From the NCBI RefSeq assembly GCF_901933205.1, contig NC_044571.1, positions 11,052,420-11,116,419 of the forward strand: 64,000 nucleotides of DNA, in the 5' to 3' direction. The notes beneath the pieces were generated by a model. The model was not told the origin of the DNA, searched no databases, and saw nothing but the letters and a program-made list of their open reading frames with translations. Source of the stretch: Camarhynchus parvulus. Lineage: Eukaryota; Chordata; Aves; Passeriformes; Thraupidae. The position numbers and the translations under genes were made by a program. Shown in pieces: positions 11,342 through 25,327 of the stretch (positions are counted from its first letter, which is position 1; every line of letters begins with the position of its first letter).

Positions 11342-14300
11342 AGTTTTTTTCCCCAGGGCATTATGGACTTTGTCACTCTAACAGATTCTTCTAAAGGGGC
11401 AGATATACAATGGCTATATCACAATGAACAGCTTAGCTGATTTCTGAACATAAGAAAAATGTTTTCAAATGTTTTCACAAGTCTACAATTATCTAGCTTA
11501 AAACTGGAGCCCAGTACTGGAAAGCTGAGAGGTTTGGGCCTTTGCTTAAGAGCAGAGCTTAGCTCTCAGGGTGTTGCATGTGAAACTAAACAGTAGTTGT
11601 GTGTTGATCTTGGGAAAAAGAATCTGCTGACTGTTCATTTTGTTCTTCTGAAAATTAGTCTTCAGTAAACTAGAGAAGCACCTAGCAGATCTGACCAATC
11701 TTTTAAATGACTAAAATTTCCAGTTTTGGTCTTTCTTTATAAGTACAATGTTTGGTTTTCCTTCAGTGAAGGATTGTTTTTGTCAGGTTATGCCAGAACC
11801 GAACCCAGCTAAGTTCTTCACTTGATAAGTGAATGAGCCTCATCAGGGGAACACTATTTAAATGCAGTTTAACTGATTCAATTGAGAAATAACACAATGA
11901 ATGCCAACATGATTTTATGTCTGAATCCTTTTTCTAAAAAAATGTTGCAAGTCGTTTTTATTTTTTTCCCTTAAAGGTAAGATTTAAAGAGGAGCAAACA
12001 TATTTAACCTCTCTATCATTCAGAAAAACATCTGAAATACCACAGAGATTCATAAAAAGAGATTTAAAGAAGTCAGTTTTTACCACTTGAGTGCTCCTAG
12101 TTGCCAAGATTTGCCTTAAAAATTTTAAGAGTAGGATTAAAATTTCAAATGCTTGAATCTCTGCCAGAAGTGAACTTGAACTCAACTGAGAAGAGGGGTA
12201 TCCATGCAGTTAAAATCATTGTTGTGTTATAAATGTGAGGTGCTTTTTAGACAAGGAAATTTGTAATGTATCTCAAATACACACACATAACTGCTATTTG
12301 TTTGAACTCATACATATAGTAGGTCATTTTTTTCAATTTTTATAAGAAATTGTCTCTATTCCAAAGTCTTAGAATGTGTGGGGAGGAGTAGTGGTGGTGG
12401 TGTTAGTCAATGATAAAAAATACTGCTGTTCTTCCAAACGTTATTTAATCATCTTACATTTTTCTTTGTTTTACTAATTATCAAAATATTGCTTTAGTGA
12501 AATTGAATTAACAACTGTGTGCATGTTACTGTTAATCTAATTTAAGTAACTCAGGCATCATGCAGATTGCCTGTTATGTCTTTCATTCTTTTAAGACTTG
12601 CCTCATTTGCTGTGTAGTGATTTTATTAACAGCATAAATAGCATTTATGAACATAGAAGGCACTTATTAACAATTCCATGGAAACCCTTTCACATGAAAT
12701 CTGTAGCTTTACTGCCTAAGGAGGAGTACAGTTCCTGCTTCAACACATTAACCAATTATGGGTCCACAGTTGATATCTACTTCTAACTATTAGGACAAAC
12801 CCCTTATTTTGAAAAGCATTCTCTTTGGCAAATGTGTTGAATATGACTGTACTCTTTCTCTTTAAAATACATTGAAAGCAAAAATTCCTAGTTTTTAAAT
12901 AACAGAGATTAATGTTGGTTTTACTAATGCAACTCTTTTTCTCATTATATTTTCATTTTTCAATTTAAACAATCATTGTTTCTTCATTTAAAGAGATTTA
13001 AGGACACTCATGAGGTGGTAGAGGTCCGAGATAAGCTGATCAATATATGCATTATTAAAATGGTGGACAGAATGCCATTACTGCTGTAGTGTTGATGACA
13101 AATAGACATGCTTAAATAAAGTAGTTTACTTACTTTTTTGTCAGGTCATGCATTATGTGTATTCGATTTCCTCTACAGTCACCAGGAAGTGTGGAAGGAG
13201 TTCAGGAATTCAATGAAATTAGCCTGCAATCATTAGTCGTACATTAGAAATTCATTTAGGCTAATTCTGTTTTCAGTGATGGCCTAGTTATTATAAAGAT
13301 GTATTTGTCAGGGCTCTAGATAGATAAATTCCTTTTTTTTTCCTTCCAAAAAAAAAAAAAAGAAAATGTTGCTATTTATGATTTTTACTGGTAATGTATA
13401 CATATCTCACGACAAAACTTTAATCCAAAAAGCAGCTTTATCTTCATACAGTAAGAACTTTCTTTTGGAATGGGTTAGTATGAAATGAGCATTCATTATT
13501 TTTAATGCTGTTCTGTGCTACTGCTTCAGCCTCATGTTTTTTTCATCCTCTCCTTTTCAAATTTCTTTAATTGAAACATATTTTAACTTGGTAGAAATCT
13601 GCAGATCAAAATGAGGGAAGGAGATGAAAACTGTAAATACTGTGTATTATTCTATAACTCAAGACTATAATTTTACAGACTATAATTGCCTCCGCCAGCT
13701 CCAACATTTAGACCGGAAAAGTTGGGGGGAAAAAAGTTTGACACATTGGCTCAGTTTTCCTTTATTAATAAAGGAGGCACTTTTTCTGTTTGTGACAAAA
13801 TACAAAATGTGCAATGTCGGAAGTTCCTATTAGCATTTCTCTATTGTTTTGAGGAAGACACAATGATTCCTGCCCACAGACTTTATGGGATTCATTGCAC
13901 ATATGTTCTCCTTCTGTTGCACAGGAGTTACAGGAGGACTGTGGCTTTAAACCTCTTTTGGAAAGATAATGACACTTGGTGTATTTGATTGCTGTAGTTT
14001 TCTGCAAAAACAGTACATGCTGAAAGAAGGTATTTTTTGTCCTTCTCCTGGTGTGCACATGTACAGAGCCAGGGTGACCAGTCTACAGCAACAGCAGTTC
14101 TTACAGAAGTCCTTACTCATTCCCAAATGCATAGTTCAGACGTGTTTCTGGCTTTTAACTATTCTCCACATCAGTGCATTTCTGTGTTCCCCTGGAATAT
14201 TGGTGACTCCTTCCTGCTCTTGGAGTGTGCAGAACAGACCTTTGTGCAAGTTCTTCCTTTTTGACTGGTTTGGGGCACAGACATTTCTGAGAAATAATAC

Positions 14301-15906
14301 ATCTTTGGAAACATTTCTAAAGCATATTATATCTTTAAGCTGTTACACCATTTAATGTTTAAAAACCACAGGGTTTAAGTGGGTTTGACTGTTGATGTTG
14401 GTTTTAATACAATCAGCAGAAAGCAAAGCACACAGTCCATGGAAATTACTCTGCTGGATTTTAAGTTATGCTTCCTGCTGGCTCACTTGACCTGCAGACC
14501 TGCCACACCATTCTAGTGGGACAGAATGATGTGAGATGAACACAAGGCCTAATTAAAGGAATGGATTTTCCTCATCTGGAGGCATGAAAAAGGCTTATTA
14601 TATTTCCTCTTTCTATCGCACTTCATGCAAGAGTCAAGTATGAATTATAAGAATTATACACCTAAAAATGTCTAAGTTTGACATTTTTCTTTCAGCCCTG
14701 TAGTAACTCCACTCAGTTTTTATGCAAAAAAATGTCCAGTAGTAGTTTACTTGTTAATATACAGTGCACTTCTTTATTTGTGAAAATTGGTATTATTTTT
14801 AAAGTTTAACGTGATTGTTTAAAACCTTTAGCTCAGGTATTAATCAAATGACAGATTCTTTTATTATAGTAGACAGACTCTATGAAAAGATTCCAGTTCC
14901 ATTATTGTCCTTGACACAAAATTAAGATATTTTGTTTTGTTATTTCCTTCAACAAAGCAGACTTTGCTTAGGGGTTTTCCCAAGAACACCTACAAACCCT
15001 ATGGTCAGTTCTTCACCATTTAAAAGAAAGTGCATTTAAATGTTTATAGTAGAATAATGTAGTTTTTTTCTGAAATTTACTTTCCTGAAACGTGTTAAGA
15101 ACATTTTACCTGTGAGTTCTCATATTATAAACTGTTCCTGTTCCCACTATTAGTTCTGGTAGGTATTTCCTGTACAGAGAGTAACATATCAAATATAATT
15201 CAGAGTGTAATGAACTTTGTAATATTGAATTTATAATATTTCATTAGTTCTCATAGAAATACAAATTTTGTTTAATAATTAATTTGACTGAATTGGTGCA
15301 TTTATTATGTTACAAGCTTATATAATGCTGTGTTGCAAAGAGAATTTTCTAATCCCTGCAGTTAAATATCTGTTTTCTACACATGGCATATGGCTCTCCT
15401 TTTTGCAGCATTGTGTTTTGTTTTACACTGTACTGTTAAATTACCTGCATATTTTACCTCTATGCTGCTTGAAACTCTATGTATTCAACAATGTTTCATA
15501 AATACAGAAGAAAACATTGAAATAAAAGAGTGGTAAGGACCATTTAGATAAATTCACTGCATCATGCAGAACCAATGCAAAATTCAACCTACAGGCTGGG
15601 TTTCATCTGCATTTTTGTGTGGTTTCCATTTGGAATCAGTCTAATAGGCTCTTATATTCTCACTAACAAAAATAGAGAAATTACTAAATAAATACTGAGA
15701 TATGTGTACTTTTAGTGACCTACCAAAGCTTCTAATACTAATCTTGAGTAACTTACTCATGGTCCTTTAAAAGCAGGGTGTAGAAGAGAGCAAAAGAATG
15801 AAAGGAACTGTTGCCAAAGAAATAAAAATGCAGTATGCTAAAAGCACATTTGCTCTTTTGAATACAATGTGATTTCAGGTTAAGCAAAAGCTGATTATTT
15901 TCATGG

Positions 15907-15930
15907 GTGTGTGTGTGTGTGTGTGTGTGT
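15907..15930 (+). repeat. (GT)12 dinucleotide microsatellite
   Basis: Twelve uninterrupted GT units lie about 110 bp upstream of exon 58, in the sense strand of intron 57. GU-rich RNA near a 3' splice site can bind CELF or TDP-43 type factors, but no effect can be deduced here. Confidence 0.95.
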
Positions 15931-16043
15931 ATTTTATTGCTTCTTATACACACAAGAAGCTGTTGCTGGAAATTTTGTTCTGATATTGCTATTCTGGCTT
16001 GGTATTTCCTTATAGATCCACTTACAATAATTTTGTTTCTTAG

Positions 16044-16164
16044 ACTTTCAAGAGGGAGCTAAAAACAAAAGAACCTGTTATCAGAAGTGCTCTTGAGACT
16101 GTGAGAATCTTCCTGGCTGAGCAGCCCGTGGAGGCACTGGAGAAGGTCTGCCCAGAACCCAGAG
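16044..16164 (+). CDS. DMD: Dystrophin exon 58
   Basis: This 121-bp exon has 40 codons plus one base, from phase 0 to phase 1, as in human exon 58. It reads TFKRELKTKEPVIRSALETV and then RIFLAEQPVEALEKVCPEPR. The human counterpart as I recall it is AFKRELKTKEPVIMSTLETV and RIFLTEQPLEGLEKLYQEPR. Changes are mostly conservative, with one new cysteine near the end. The acceptor is gtttcttag and the donor gtaatt. It encodes part of spectrin-like repeat about R23. Only 668 bp separate it from exon 59, so this is the tightest exon pair in the window. Confidence 0.98.
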
Positions 16165-16832
16165 GTAATTGAAGCAAGAGCAGGGCAATAACACATTGCT
16201 GGGAAGATCAGTGATGATCAGTGATGATTAAATAAATCCTGCCAGCAGCTCTGAAAGCATTCCTTTTACACTCTGAGCTGAATGCCAGTGTTCAGAAACT
16301 AAGCTAAAAATATAGATGAAAGCAAGCCTTAGCAATCCTTCTGAACACTGTGGTACTAAATAGACATGCATATTTATAAGCAGATTTTGAAACTGCCTTT
16401 AAACCTTCAGGACCTATCTATAATTATAGCCTCATTTGAGGGCTCAAAGCTGCAATTTAAGCTAAAATTCACCTTGTAGTCTCAGTACTACAGGAGATCC
16501 CAAATCCACCTAATTGCAGCAAAAGCTTCACAGTGATTAATATTTATCTACGTGCAGAAAAATTGTGCTGAATCAGTTGATAAACTTCTAACTACACCTT
16601 GCATGTTTCAAAATACCTTTATGTACATAATGCAGATTTTGCTGATTTTTATGGTGGCAAGATTTAAGGTTTTTTTAAGATATTTTGAAACAAGAATACA
16701 TTAATAAAGCAAATTTCACAGGTGCCTTGGGTTACGAAGAGTTTCTTACTGAGATTTTAACCTATCCGGATGGCAACTGCATCAGTTCTAAGACAGAATA
16801 TTTCTTAAAAGTCTCTCCACTTTCACATTTAG
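16165..16832 (+). other. DMD intron 58 (short)
   Basis: This 668-bp intron has donor gtaatt and acceptor tttcacatttag, the latter with a rather weak pyrimidine tract. From memory intron 58 is also very short in mammals, so its small size seems conserved. Just after the donor, at about 16204-16228, a short tandem duplication of the gatcagtgat type is visible. Its 3' part from 16685 is open in the exon 59 frame, which appears to be chance. No transposon is seen. Confidence 0.93.
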
Positions 16833-17101
16833 ATCTGTCACCTGAGGAGAGAGCCCACAATGTCACCAAACTTCTGCAAAGGCAAGCAGATGAGGTCAGA
16901 ACGGAGTGGGACAAGCTGAATCTACAGTCTGCTGATTGGCAAAAGAAGATCGACGACGCTCTTGAGAGACTGCAGGGCCTTCAGGAGGCCATGGATGAGC
17001 TGGACCTGAAGCTGCGCCAGGCTGAGGCATTCAAGGGGTCCTGGCAGCCAGTGGGGGATCTCCTCATCGACTCTCTGCAGGATCACTTGGAAAAAGTCAA
17101 G
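16833..17101 (+). CDS. DMD: Dystrophin exon 59
   Basis: This 269-bp exon has two bases completing an aspartate codon split with exon 58 (G plus AT), then 89 codons, ending in phase 0. The length matches human exon 59. It reads LSPEERAHNVTKLLQRQADE, later TEWDKLNLQSADWQKKIDDA, and ends WQPVGDLLIDSLQDHLEKVK, the last 20 residues matching the human exon as I recall it. The acceptor is cacatttag and the donor gtacct. It spans the end of about R23 and the start of about R24. The LNLxSADWQ and ELDLKLRQAE blocks are typical heptad-rich helix sequence of the rod. It is the longest and one of the best-conserved exons in the window. Confidence 0.99.
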
Positions 17102-20100
17102 GTACCTGACATATATCAGTATTTCTGAGCATAAAATAGTTCATTGCATGAATCTCCATATATGCCATTATCTTTTAGAGTTGATATCTTTGTTCCATAG
17201 CGATTTATATTAAAAAGTGCATTGAGAATGTATATTGCTGACATGGGTAAAAGCACTGTAGAAATGTGTAAAAATCCGCAGCACACTCACTGTCAACTCA
17301 GGAGATGCCAAATTGGCAGTTGAAGAAAGCAAAATAAAATAGATAGGAGAATATATGATAAAAGTTTATTGAATTAACTTTTTGCTATATTATATTTTCT
17401 TAAGCATGATGTATATGTAGTTGTTTCTATATAATTGTAGAGTAAATTTTATACAATTTGAAGTATATGGTTTTTCATTATGATGGTATTTGATTCTGTC
17501 TTTTTTGATAAATAGGCTTCATAACTAAAGATAGTCTTTAAAAAAAAGCAGCAATCCTGGAAAAATTGTCATTATTTTCTGTAACTTAATGCTTATCTGC
17601 TTTTAAGGATTGTTTCATAAAATCATTGCTTATCGAGAAACTTGGGCAGACTTGTCCTCTTTCAGCATGACTGCTATGGACAGACTTGATAAATAATACA
17701 GGATTCCTTCAGCCAGAGCACAATAGAGGCAGCTGCCATTTTGATAAGAACAAAGTGCCTCTGTTCCAGTCACATAAATGGGAATCATCAGTCATTTTGA
17801 AAGAGACCTGAGCTAACTGTTATTTTTCTAGATGAACATTAGGATCTAAGAAAAGGAAGTAGAATGACTAATGGCAAGAAAAATATTCCTCTAAAAATCT
17901 AATGTAGTTTATTAAAATGAAAGTCCTCGAGTTTTAATCACACAGAAAGCTTAATGAGCGTCCTGTGCAGATGCTGTACAAGAACAAATGAAATAGTAGC
18001 TGATGAACAGCTAGCTGCAAAATTTGTTTATCTTCATTTAAATTCATAAATGAACAGAAGAAATCTATTTATAAATTCTCAGAAAATGCTATTACAACAA
18101 TGTTTTAGTTTTGGGTTTTTTAAATTTTGAGGAAGATATCCTGAACAGAAGCACTGAACCTCTGATATTACTGGAAAAAAAAGCAAGTCACTTAATGCTA
18201 AAGCTATGACCAGGAATGTTGACTCCATAATTACAGTTCTGAGTCCTGTAATGGTTTAAAAAATAAGTAAATACATTCTAGATAACATAATTGATAACTT
18301 AATAATTGATTCACTTAAGGTTTAAATATTTTTCCTTTGCAAATATTTCCATTAAAAGCTAAATTTCTTGAAGTTACATAGCTTTCAGTTAAAAGTTGTT
18401 AGTAAAATGTAAGGTTTTTTCTTTACAAACTCTATTATCAGCCAAACATTATCCAATTGATACATTATCTATGTCTCATCCTTGCTCTGGTTTTTATGAT
18501 GAGTATCATGACTGATATTACAGTATGAGGCAAATTACCTAATTTCTCTCTATACACCTAAAGAAACCCAAGCATCTTCTGAGCAGACCTTTAAAACATT
18601 GGTCATATGCAATTGCATTTCTTACAAATCCTTCTCTTAATTTGGATCACAATAGCTTTCCCAAACCTAACCTGATGAATAGCTTCCTGGGGAATGTGTT
18701 TATGTTAGTGCTGTTTGTCACTGTCCTCTTTAGTTATAGATGCTGGAGCTGCTAAGGTCGTGGTATAACTTTGAACTCATACTAAATAGTGGATCCTTAT
18801 TGGATCAGTATTAATGTTGTAATATTATTATTATATATTCTTCATCTACATTAATGTACAAATTGGTGTTCTTCTCTGACTGTGAGGGCAAGAGATAGTT
18901 TCACCATCTGCTCCAAAGGATACAACCTAGACTAGAGGGTATCTAGAACCAAACTATTCTTCAGACTTCTGTGCTGTCATCTGTCATTCTCCCTTTTTTC
19001 TTCTCTCATATGAGTGGTCTGATCTGCAGGCTGAAACGTAGCTTACTTTCTTAATAACACCCATTCTTTCTGTCTCCCTTCCAAGCATATCTTTCTGTCC
19101 AGAAACCATCATTTAACTGTCTTAAATTCATTTCAAGTCCAAATGAATCTATCATTAGTCCCATAATATCCATTGCCTGATCAGTTTGATTGTAGCTCAA
19201 GTCACATATTAGACATGGTCTATGACTTCTACTCCCGTCTGCAGCAAACTCGATGCTTTCTCCTTGCAATCACTAACAAAATGTTATTTTCATCAGCATG
19301 CCTGGAACACTTAGGGTCTCATGAGACCACCACTCATATTTTATATTAAGCTTTTGCTGCTATGCAACTGATATGCAATCATGCCTACCTCATCCGCTTG
19401 GTATCTTATTCAAAGACCCATTCCAGGAATTGATGGTAGAACCAATTTCTCTGTCTTTCTTCCCCAAAGATTCTCCTTTGCCATGCAAAACTGTGATAAT
19501 GATTATGCTAACAGCATGCAACAATCATTACATGTCGTGCTGATACCTCCTCACTGTTTTGCTGTCTCTCTGCAGACATCTGCAGAGAAATACTAACAGA
19601 AATTTGTACCCATAGGAAGTTTCAGGTTTTTATACTTTTCCACTCTGGAAAATTAGGTTTCTTAAACTAAAAGGCATTGTTTTGAGATGTTGTGCACAGA
19701 GTTTTGTGCCTGAGAAGCCAATTTTAATGGTGTGGTTTATTTTTAGCTAAAGGTAGTTCGGCTACTCTCAACATACTCAGGAAAGCACAATGCAAAGCAC
19801 TTTTTTCTGCCAGTAATATTTTAACATACCACTAGCAGCAATATAACTGCTTCAGTTTTCTGTCATACACAGCACTGTAAGGGAACAGCAGAGCCTCTAC
19901 ACTCCATGAGTATATCTACATCCTAATTTTTTATTTTTTTTGTAACCTCCGTGAAACAAAACAAAACAATCAAACAAAACCAAACTCAAAACAAAGAAAA
20001 AACTCAACAACAAAAATAATGAAAAGTGGGCAGTAGTGTCTGTGGTTTCTTTAGTTCAAAATAGAAGAGCATATCTCTAGAACACCTTCCAAATAAAGGG

Positions 20101-23100
20101 CTATTCATGTAGAATCAGGTAGACTTTTTTCAATTAACTCCAGTCTGCTATAAGATAATTAGCTCTCCCTCACTGTCACAAAAAGAGGGCACCTTGACTC
20201 AGTATACTGATTGATAACTGTGAAAAGCAGAACAGAATTTGGTGACATGAGTCTTGTATTTTTCTGCAAGGAATTTTCATGAAAGTCTTAGCCTTGCTGC
20301 TTAAGAACTGCTGGTTGTTCTTGCAGATTCACTTTTATAGTTATGAGTAAAGCAGTTACATGGACTTTGTGTATAGATTATGGACTTTATGTATTTAATG
20401 TAACAAGGACATTCATAAAGGCTGCAAGTATCCTTTTAAATTCTTTTTTCAAAGCCTATTTACAATTTCAATACAATTTCTTGTTGAATTATATGCTGTT
20501 TATTTCAGTCTTTCTTCAGCTTAATTGACAGTTGAAGTCAGTTGTATGTCACTGACAAATGTTCACTGGAAAATGTCAGCCTGAAATTTATTTATTTGTA
20601 AAACAAATAGAGCTTGCAGTTATTCATAAATCAGAAATGAACTGATCACTGATCTGCTCATCATCTACTCCAAAATGACTCACTGTGTGCGGGGACTGGG
20701 GACAATCCTTTTGTCCCATCTTTCCTGTGATGAGACAAAATGAGACAAAAGTAAGACAACCACTTCAAATAATTAGCTGAGTTTCGGTTGTGTTCATATC
20801 CAGCCATAGAAAGAAAGTAAATGGATTTGCAAAGATTGAAATTCCATATTATTACAAGCATTTTAGTACTAAATCAGCAACCTCAGTTTCAGGACACTGA
20901 AGGAGGATAGTTAGTTCATCATCATCATCATCAACATCATCATAATTTACTATATATTTTTCTGTAGTCCACTTTGGTACTCTTCAGCTACTGCTGTGCT
21001 GTAGAGAGGTATTTCAGCAAAGTGAACTCTTACAGTGGTGTTATGAGGGAACTCTGCTGACAGCTGCCTAATATGGAGATTCTGACAGCAGAGGTGTTGA
21101 ATTTTTAATTTATGTTTTCATCCCAAAATTATTTTAAAGGCTTGGTTAATTGATAATTTTCTATCCTTTCAAAAAAAATTGATTTTTATATGGAGCTATT
21201 AGGGGTCACATAGAGGGAAATTAATGAATGACACCTAGAAGCAAGCCAATAGTCCCCATTCATCCCCTCCTACCAATGGAGATCAGTACTGGAGTACTGG
21301 AGATCAGTTTTGAACAGATCAATAGAATCTATGCAGGAAATAATTACCTGGAAGATGTATTGATAACCAGAATTTCCAATCAGCTTGATATCAATAGCAG
21401 TGCCATATCCTTGTTAAGCCAAATAGAGGTCAGATTGCAATGTGATGCCTATTCTCTTGTTAATTTTTGCAAACATAAAATTATGCTATGCACCAAACTA
21501 AGTTAGCAGAGCTCTTGCTGTCCAGTCTGTAACATAAAATGGCATTACACATATAGCAGCTTCTGAGATATTTTTTCATTCTTTTTCTTTACTGATAAAC
21601 TTTCTACAATATCTACACTTCTTACTATTCTTAGTTTTGAAAAACACAAAAATGCTAAAGTATTTTATATCCAGAGTTTTAGACTATGAACTATTATTTG
21701 ATTAGTTATTTTCAAACTGTTTGTACAATTAGATGACAGCATCAGTTCATTGTTGAATAGGAAACTCTTTGCCTGCAGCGTGGGAGATGGAAGTGTTAAT
21801 GTTTTCTTCATACTATAACTAAAGCAATTACAGTTACAAATGGCTCTCAAGCTTACAATTTCATACAAATCATTCTGTGAAAGAATCATACAATAGTTAT
21901 TTATGACATGTTCTTAAACTGCTTCAAAATGCATATACATTTTTTCAGTTTAATTTGAAGCCAGCTGTTACCAGCAAGAGCTATAATCAATCTGGGTTAA
22001 GATGTTGTATTTCCTTAAGTGAGTCTCCTAATCAGTTCTGTGCTGGACTCTGGGAATTTTAAAACTATTATATACAGAATACCCATTTCCTACTAATGAA
22101 TTTTCCAGCTATCCAAAACCCCAAAAATCACTTCCTAAGAAAATTAGAAATTATCTTTATAAACAGGTTTTGTATTAGTAAAATATTTGTAATTTAGAGA
22201 TTGTTGTAAGATGCTATAAAAGGAGGAGATTATCTCATGGCATACTAGAGGACCTCTAGGTTTTAAAAATAAATATGGTCAATAAAACCAGAATTTACAA
22301 AATATCAACTCTTCATCAACTGTTTAACTGCTAATATAAACTAAAACAACATTAGAGTACATAAGAGAATAATAAAATCCTTTTTAAAATAAACCAAAAC
22401 CATACTGAAATTCACTGGAACACTTTGACATCCTACAGATGTCCTTGTGATATATAATATTCCTGTGAATTTAAATATTTGTGTAGTTTGCTATAATGAA
22501 AGAAATACTTGAAGTCTGTTCAATTTGTTAATGGTCAACTTTTAAGATGCTTTTATACATCAAAGACACTTCAGCTAACCACATTACTGAATTGGTGACA
22601 GCCTGGTATGCTGTTTTTCCCATTTTTAAATGTATTTTTATACAAGAGAGAATATAGTAGGGTTGTTAGGTTGTCACTGTTGAGAGCAAGTTTAATTTGC
22701 TAAGGCTTTTCTTAAATATGAAATTGAGTTAAAAACCATGAACTGTGTTGTCATGTAGTTGTACCAGACTTTAGCTCTGGTATGTTTCTTATCTTGTAGG
22801 AGATGAAAGTTACTCAGTTGTGTCCTGTGGTCTCTCAATCTCATTTAAACAGCTTATGAATCAATTTATTTTCTTATACAAAAAGAAATATGTTCAAAAG
22901 TGGTTGTTTAGTATATAATAATCAGGTAGTTTTACTGATACAAATTTAATTTAAAAGATAATCTGCCTTATGTTCTTTCTATGTAATCAGTCAGATAAGA
23001 TTGGAGTTCTTTATGGCAATAGCCTAAAACTAAATCCATTTTAAATACCTGAAGCAAACAATCATTCCCTCTGCTGACTTCTTTTGCAATAAGTTATATA

Positions 23101-25157
23101 TTTCTTATCTCATGTTTAGATGCTACCACTGTATCTATAGTTTTTACAGAGACTAGATGACATAGGTTTTTTGTCTATATCAAGATACCTGTTTTAAAGA
23201 AGAATGCAAAATCTTGTTTTGCATAGGAATAATAAGAATGATGATGAGCAGGCAGTGAAATCCTTGTCTTTTAAAATTACAACTGCTCTTCACCATACTA
23301 CTTATTGGGAAACAGTAGCATAATTGTGATATAGGAAAAGCAGCGTTGCTCTGCTAACAAAGAAGAAACAAAAATGAGTATTCTTTAATTAACTTTCTGA
23401 GGAATCACTGCTAGTGTAAGGAGCAGCTACTTGTAGACCACTTTATAAAGAAGAAGCACATGGAAAAGAACTGTACCAATTTAACCCAATTTCTATCAGA
23501 TTTGTGTTAACTATATTATTGCAATTATTAGTAGAGCATATTAACTATTTTCTCTTTGATTAAGTATGTTTGGGCTAAAAAATATTGATAGCTTTTCCCT
23601 GACAACTAGTGCAGGAAAATTCTTGAGCTCTAAAAAGGCTAACCAGTCCAGGTGGAAATCTTTTCTACCTCCAACCCAGTTTGGTAGAAGATGCTATTAT
23701 TAGATCAACATATTTCATTTAGAGCCAAATTTTTCCTTGTATGAATTCACCCTGCTGATTTCAGTGGGAGTTCAGCATGCACATCTGCAGGCAGATTTTG
23801 ACTTTTTAAGTATTGGCAATCTCTGATCTTGGTTTCTGATACCCTGCTGAGAGAACTGACTAATACGTGTATAAAGACTTGTCTGCCGTTTTATGCCTCT
23901 GAAGTTCAGAATTGAGGTCAGACCAGAACATTTTTAAGAGATTTCTCTTTATCAGTTTATCAGAGGGAAGAATGAGACTTGAGCTTTTAGAAGGAGAATT
24001 AAACATTAATTTTTAAGTACCTAAGTGGCATGGTTATAGCAGGGACTCTGACAATTAGCATTGCTTTTTGTTTCAAGTTTGCCATATAAATGCAGCATGC
24101 ATAGATGTTAGTCTGATGGTGAAGTATTAACATTCCAGGGCATGACATTAAATCAAAGATGCTCTTGAACTGTTTTGGTTCTGTTCAAAAGCCTTCTTTT
24201 TCTTATGACCTGGAAATGTAAATATTTAGCCATGAGGGAAAAAAAGTTCAATGTGAGCAACACATTTCTTACTATGGGACCATTTTATTCAGGCTTTCCT
24301 AAGTGAGTGTGGCACAGGGAGCTGTGTGGCTAAAGGGAGCAAAATTATATCTAAGGAGTATTTATAACATAACTCTGATCTCCTATATATGGTCTGCTAC
24401 TGAAATCTCCTATGCAAGGAAAAAGGACATACCAGAAATTATTGTATAACCAGGCACACGGACATTCACTGAAACAGGAGAGGAAGCAAAAGGGAAGAGT
24501 ACCCGAAATTAATTTTAATGTTGTTTGTTTCTGTGATGAGGCAATTTTTTCCATGAAAAAAATCTGTCAGTACTGTGTTTCTAATGAAATCTTTTCTTAA
24601 AACATTGACAAAATTAATTCTTGGGAACAATCAGGTGTGTAGATTCTGTAATGATATTGTTTCTATGACATGGGAAAATCAATGAGCAAAGTAAAATCAA
24701 TTTATCAAGCTCCTGTGCTGGTACCCAGTAATTGTCTAGGGACTGTTTGATGTAGGGAGTGCAATGAATGTTAGATTGCCTGGAATGTTTATCAGGGAAC
24801 CAGTGAGTTACACATTTCTCATTTTCATCTTTATAAATTTAAGGCCTCATTTTTTTGGCAAAGGTTAACCCATAATAAAACTTTATAATTGCTACTTAGC
24901 ACTTTTATAGTGCTTCTCATGTTCCAGATAGTATGAGTTAATTTTCTCAGCTTCTTTCTGAGACTGCAATAGAAGTATTATCCTCAGTTTACAAATAGGG
25001 CAATTACATCAGTGAAAATAATTTGTCCAGACAGCAATGCCACTCAAATTATTCTTAAATTTTACCTGAAAATTGTTTTATTTTAGTTGGGTTCAATTGC
25101 TCATTGGATTAAGAATGATAGTTTTCATCAGTCACAGCAGAAGCCACTGTCGCCCAT
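17102..25157 (+). other. DMD intron 59, first part
   Basis: About 8 kb of AT-rich intron begins with donor gtacct. I see no recognisable transposable element or gene. There is a CAAAA-rich stretch at about 19955-20020 and an interrupted (ATC)n run at 20916-20943. The short open frames are unsupported. Confidence 0.88.
20916..20943 (+). repeat. (ATC)n trinucleotide microsatellite
   Basis: About nine TCA/ATC units with a single interruption (tcaaca), in intron 59. It is short and of no evident function. Confidence 0.9.
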
Positions 25158-25327
25158 TTCCCAGAGGCACAACCTTCTCCCTCTAAAGACGTGGGAGTGT
25201 TCAAGGCCAGGCTGGATGGAGCACTGAGCAACCTGGTCTAGTGAAAGGTTCCCAGTCTATGGCAGAAGGGTTGGAAATAGATGATCTTAAAGGTCCCTTC
25301 TGACCCAAGCCATGCTGTGATTCTCTG
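25158..25327 (+). mobile_element. CR1 LINE 3'-end fragment
   Basis: The sequence shows the sense-strand CR1 3' end: gtgttcaaggccaggctgga, then gagcaacctggtctagtg, then gttggaaatagatgatctta, then aggtcccttctgacccaagc, closing with tgtgattctctg. The last part corresponds to the tattctatgattct-type CR1 tail. The fragment is 5'-truncated and diverged. It is in intron 59 in the same orientation as dystrophin. Confidence 0.9.

Larger units (their letters stand above)
8767..16043 (+). other. DMD intron 57
   Basis: This is a 7,277-bp intron, with donor gtatgt and acceptor ttttgtttcttag. I find no recognisable transposable element. It holds a (TTGG)n array at 11290-11341, a (GT)12 run at 15907-15930 and a T8/A14 homopolymer pair near 13332-13362. 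A good-looking but apparently unused acceptor (tttttcctttgcag) ends at 8820, only 54 bp after the exon 57 donor. The open frames of 60 to 130 codons here look like chance. Confidence 0.92.

Noticed and set aside
16685..17128. Alternative start at 16685 giving a longer exon 59
   Set aside because: The upstream 148 bp has no dystrophin similarity, and the acceptor at 16832 gives the exact 269-bp exon in the right phase.
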